Origin: Actinomucor elegans
Lineage: Eukaryota > Mucoromycota > Mucoromycetes > Mucorales > Mucoraceae
Length of the DNA: 64,000 nucleotides
NCBI GenBank assembly: GCA_026027325.1
Contig: JAMSLZ010000002.1
Location: 1,922,001-1,986,000 of the forward strand
Reading direction: 5' to 3'
Each line of letters starts with the position of its first letter. The first letter of the stretch is position 1. The translations under genes and the position numbers were made by a program. A model generated the notes under the pieces. It was not told the DNA's origin. It worked only from the letters and a program-made list of their open reading frames with translations, and ran no database searches. Positions 60,349 through 64,000 of the stretch are shown in pieces.

Positions 60349-61563
60349 ATGTCCAGCTCACCTACTACCACCTCTATTGATGAATCTGGCATTACAATTA
60401 TACCCGATCAAATAATGACAGCCGAACAAATACAAAAAGTTAAATTATGTCAGATCTGTCAATTGAAAGACTGGATCTATACATGTCCTCGATGTTTATG
60501 TCATACTTGTTCGTTGCCTTGTGTCAAAAAACACAAGCAAGAAGCATCGTGTTCCGGTGAAAGAGATAAGACAGCATATGTCCCACTACAGAAATACACA
60601 GAGTCGCATATGATGAGTGGTAAGTATGTGTGATTTTAACCAGAGTGTTTGGCTAACTCGAGCGTTGAATAGATTATACCTATTTAGAAGACGTGTCTCG
60701 AAAATCCGATAATTTGACACGAAGTCGGTCAGATACATCACATCAGGCTAAGATAAGAGGGGCTGAGAACAAAGCCAAGATGTTTAGCAAGTTTGCCAAT
60801 CAATTGGGTATTCAATATTCTAGTTTACCAATTGGTATGAGTCGAAACAAGTTGAATCAAAGCAATTACAGCAAACAGTAAGATTTTTTTTTCTTCTTAT
60901 TTTGCAAGTGCCAGATGGTTAACTTAATGCACATTTGATAGTATGAAACAGATCTTTTGGTCGATCGAAGTCAATTTCTGTAAAAACGGTAAAAGAGAGC
61001 GTTATTTGGAACATTCGTAAGTGGTCTAATATGTGTCTGCGAATATCATATTAACCTCACCTAGCTTTCCGAGCAACAAACCATTCTATGCGTTTTTTGA
61101 AAACCTTTTACTATCTGAGAATCCACAAGGTAAAGGCGAATACGGTATCATTCGCCATCAAGTCAAAGACTTTATCACAGCAGGCATCGATCAATTCAGC
61201 ATAGCATTAAAAAAAGAAAAGGCACCTCGAGGCCATTTTGTCAATGTTACCAATGAATTGGATGCGTTGTTTCGTGACGTATTAAGAGGAGAAGTAATTA
61301 TTGAGTACCCTATATTTTATATTTGGCTCAAGAACGAGGAACAACCATCCGATGTACTAGTTCTTGAAGAAAAGAAGACGAAACCGTTGATTACAGCTAT
61401 CAGAACAGATAATTCGGAGATGAATCCAGTGGATGACGTTAAACCCGAGGAAGCCAAGCAAGAAGAAGTCGAGCAAAAAGTCGAGCAAGAAGTCGAGCAA
61501 GAAGAAGAACAAAAAGCTGAGCAAGAAGCAGAAGATACCCCTTATCAACAAGTTACACAGTAA
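60349..61563 (+). CDS. BCD1/ZNHIT6-like box C/D snoRNP assembly factor (HIT zinc finger)
   Basis: Exons 60349-60619, 60673-60877, 60942-61016 and 61065-61563 give 349 aa. A zinc-finger HIT domain sits at ~35-70 (LCQICQLKDWIYTCPRCLCHTCSLPCVKKH with the Cys/His set C-x2-C...C-x2-C...C-x3-C/H). Downstream, FWSIEVNFCKN, SFPSNKPFYAFFENLLLSENPQGKGEYGIIRH and YPIFYIWLKNE match BCD1. The protein stabilises box C/D snoRNAs during snoRNP assembly with the R2TP/NUFIP machinery. The C-terminus (~290-349) is a low-complexity run of Glu, Gln, Val and Lys (EEVEQKVEQEVEQEEEQ). The start is the first ATG after a T-rich promoter. Confidence 0.88.
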
Positions 61564-61753
61564 ATAATAAAAAAAGATGCTGTTCAACCTGTTAAAATTG
61601 ACGTGTCAAAAAGGCAAGTTTGCATTCTGTTTCGATAACCAAGAATTAAGTCTTTTGTCTTATTGGTATCTTCTTAAGAAAGGCTTATTTGAGTAACGAA
61701 ATTGCCTGCCCAATGGCCAAAAATAACTCGTTATTTTGTAAACCCGCGCCCTT

Positions 61754-61760
61754 TATAAAT
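61754..61760 (+). promoter_or_regulatory. TATA box of PITP gene
   Basis: TATAAAT 61 bp before the ATG. Confidence 0.45.
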
Positions 61761-61820
61761 TTTCGGTTAGTTCGCCTTCTTGTTCATCTCTTTCTTTAAC
61801 AATCTCGCTTCCTTATTAAA

Positions 61821-62958
61821 ATGATCATTAACGAATACCGTGTTATCAACAATTGTACTGAACAAGAATACCAAGTGGGTAAGTAGAAGGACGCGTATTA
61901 TCGTAAAAAAAAAAAGGCTGCTTGACACGTTCTATTAGCCCAACTATATGCTACTGCTATGGCTTCCAAGAACTCAACTGGTGGCGGTGAAGGTGTCGAA
62001 GTATTAAAGAACGAGCCTTATGAAAAGCCTAATGAAAAGGGCCAATATACACAAAAGATTTATCGTTTAGCTTCTCGTGTTCCTGCTTGGGTTCGTGCTG
62101 TTGCTCCTACTGGTGCTCTTGAGCTTTATGAAGAGGTAAAATAATTGCAATTCGGTTGTAAAAGCATGTATACTTATAGTACCTTGTAGGCTTGGAACGC
62201 TTATCCTTATTGTAAAACTGGTAAGCTAAAAAAAAAGGGGGGGGAGCGCAAGAGGGATAGGGGAAAGCTCCTATCTGGATTGCTATAAGCTTTCCCGTAG
62301 ATAGTAATGAACACGTTTCACTAACAAACTATTCTCTTTGTATTGGTTGATTAGTTTTAAAGGTAAGATATAATAACTGATAGTAAACAAGTTACTCAAT
62401 TAGTTTGATAGAATGGCTATATGAAGGATGCTTTCTCTATTGTATATGAAACTCTCCATGTTGACGGTTCTCGTGGCGAATTGGAAAACGCTTTAAAGAT
62501 TAGTAAAGAAGATCTCAAGAAACGTAATGTTATTATTATTGATATTGCCAACGACAAGATCGATGCCAAGGATTATAAGCCTGATGAAGATCCTAAAACC
62601 TACCATTCTGAAAAGACTGGTCGTGGACCATTAACAGATCCCAACTGGCACCAGACTTGTGAGCCTGTCATGACTTGCTATAAGCTTGTTTACATTGAAT
62701 TCAAATGGTTTGGTATTCAAGGCAAAACTGAGTCTTTTATTGCAAAGGCCATTCATACCTTATTTACTACGTTCCACAGGTACGGAATGACAATTATATT
62801 ACGCTACATGTATTAACAATCAAATTAGACAACTCTTTTGTTGGACTGATAGATGGTTTGGTTTAACTATTGAAGACATTAGACAAATTGAAGAAGAAAC
62901 AAAGAAAGATTTAGATGAAAAGAGAAATCAAGGTGTTCCTCTTGAACCTAAGCAATAG
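61821..62958 (+). CDS. Class I phosphatidylinositol transfer protein (PITP)
   Basis: Exons 61821-61878, 61939-62135, 62190-62220, 62355-62362 (8 nt), 62412-62779 and 62829-62958 give 263 aa. Colinear with animal PITP-alpha: [64 protein letters not shown]-type [18 protein letters not shown] and [21 protein letters not shown]. It moves PI and PC between membranes and supports phosphoinositide synthesis; this START-like family is distinct from yeast Sec14. The tail is charged and ends in PLEPKQ. The fourth exon is just TTTTAAAG, needed to code V-L-K between KT and NGYM; without it the frame is lost. The 134-nt intron before it is long for this genome and carries a G8 run and a hairpin. Confidence 0.92.
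62221..62354 (+). other. Long intron with G8 run and 9-bp hairpin, before a micro-exon
   Basis: After the donor comes an A9 run and a G8 run (about 62237-62244), then GGGAAAGCT at 62261-62269, perfectly complementary to AGCTTTCCC at 62288-62296 with an 18-nt loop; CTATC and GATAG nearby could extend pairing. It may help define the 8-nt exon or hide a small structured RNA. Confidence 0.5.
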
Positions 62959-63067
62959 ACATACAAAAAACAATAGATTATATAGAAAGCATCTTTCTTT
63001 TTGATCAATTATGTATATAACACATACAACCACACACATAAGCACATAATAAAATCTTTTTTTTTTT

Positions 63068-63633
63068 TTATTCTGATGAAGGTATTGAGCCTTTCACTAC
63101 ATAAAAGTTGCCGCTTTTCTGTTTAGCTAATTTTAATAAATCACGACCTCGTACTTGTTGCAAGGCTTCCACTTGATCATCATCTCGAAGTATTTGTCCT
63201 ACATCTTCTTTCCAAATATGAGTCAAGGGTTGATCTACTGCTATATCCAGCTGTTTGATATGCTCAGTAAACTGTGTCAATTGATCAATTTCTGCTTTGA
63301 GTTTGGCTTCTTGTTCTTTATTGGGTATATCGAGTCGAGCAAGAGTCAGTAAATGTCGAAATTGCTTGTCTGAAATGGGCTCGCCTGCAGGTTCTAATAA
63401 AGACTGAATCGACCAAGTTGGTTTCAGGGGCTAGTATATAGAGATGCATAAGAAGTGTAGCTCAATAAACTTTTTGTATAATACTGTATTTTACCAAGCA
63501 TTGCTCATCGACAGCAACTAATCGAAAAAGTACATTAGAACATCTATTCTGAAAGGGAATGACACGTGTAATAGTTACCTTTTGTCGTAAAAGATCGTCT
63601 TAAGCATTGTCGCTGTAGCACCAAAGGCAGCAT
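63068..63633 (-). CDS. GatC, mitochondrial glutamyl-tRNA(Gln) amidotransferase subunit C
   Basis: Exons 63633-63579, 63517-63495 (23 nt) and 63430-63068 give 146 aa. The N-terminus is Arg/Leu-rich and lacks acidic residues for the first 20 positions (MLPLVLQRQCLRRSF), as in mitochondrial presequences. The body matches GatC: SDKQFRHLLTLARLDIPNKEQEAKLKAEIDQLTQFTEHI, then a PLTHI segment and LRDD. The trimeric GatCAB enzyme turns Glu-tRNA(Gln) into Gln-tRNA(Gln) in mitochondria; ascomycete yeasts replaced this subunit with GatF. No GatA or GatB is in the window. Stops of this and the PITP gene are 109 bp apart. Confidence 0.85.
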
Positions 63634-64000
63634 TTCGAAGTTTTCTAATATTACTTAGAAAACAATTCTTTTCTTTGTTTGAATGCATGGCCATGCTCGG
63701 ATTTGCTTAAACCTTGATTTTTTTAGTAGGTGTGCGAATATTTAAGCAGTATTTATTGGGTATCGGTGATTAAATCATAAAAGTTATTTTGCTTTCATTG
63801 GTTCTACACTAACAAATGAAGCTTCTTCGTAAAAAGAATATATATAAAATACAAAAGTATACTTCTATTATATATATAAATACATTTAGATTAGAAAACA
63901 TATATTTAATTGAAATTTCTGCAGTCAAAAGCTACGGACAAGATTTAAAAACAGCGGCTATAAGGAAAAAAAAAAAAAAAAAAGTAAAATGATTGGTTAT
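63634..64000. other. Upstream region of the GatC gene
   Basis: 370 bp AT-rich sequence with an A18 run near the window end. Nothing else is recognised. Confidence 0.4.

Overview
The window looks like nuclear DNA of a filamentous fungus, most probably Mucoromycota and perhaps Mucorales. The reasons are AT-rich intergenic DNA, many short introns (about 45-65 nt; 134 nt is the longest I could define inside a gene), TATA boxes 50-75 bp before start codons, an FKBP12 of the zygomycete type, and retained genes that many yeasts have lost (ASXH protein, FIT protein, GatC, USP5-type peptidase). Order and species cannot be fixed from the sequence alone. Gene models were made by hand-splicing the frames and checking intron phase and family alignment; exon coordinates are given inside each entry.

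Layout. 0-5 kb: 3' end of an unknown membrane-like gene, a GNAT acetyltransferase, an ASXH-domain chromatin protein. 7-10 kb: FKBP12 tail-to-tail with an APC amino-acid permease. 11.7-15.5 kb: casein kinase 1 tail-to-tail with a GGA clathrin adaptor. 17-21 kb: a Dsc3-like ubiquitin-ligase subunit and a phosphoesterase-polyQ-RRM fusion. 22.8-27.7 kb: vacuolar aspartic protease tail-to-tail with the mRNA cap methyltransferase, then a class I methyltransferase. 29-32 kb: CYSTM protein and an unknown 461-aa protein. 32.7-36.3 kb: USP5/Ubp14 tail-to-tail with a FIT lipid-droplet protein. 37.7-40.6 kb: Sey1 ER-fusion GTPase. 42.6-50.2 kb: MAT2B-like reductase, an inverted pair of aldo-keto reductases (one broken), and an HSL-type esterase. 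50.7-58.3 kb: a 50-aa Cys protein, prohibitin 1, Vps27, a DUF202 membrane protein, a SUN-domain protein. 59-63.6 kb: a decayed DDE transposon, BCD1, phosphatidylinositol transfer protein, GatC.

These are mostly housekeeping genes and not one pathway. Several serve membrane traffic and endomembranes (GGA, Vps27, Dsc3, Sey1, PITP, FIT, vacuolar protease). I found no CRISPR, rRNA or tRNA gene, and no biosynthetic or defence cluster. The most unusual features are genomic: a dispersed family of degenerate ~180-260 bp repeats in the intergenic spacers, an 8-nt micro-exon beside a G-rich hairpin-bearing intron, three GC-AG introns, an inverted gene/pseudogene pair with patchy identity, and tail-to-tail genes separated by only 9-10 bp.
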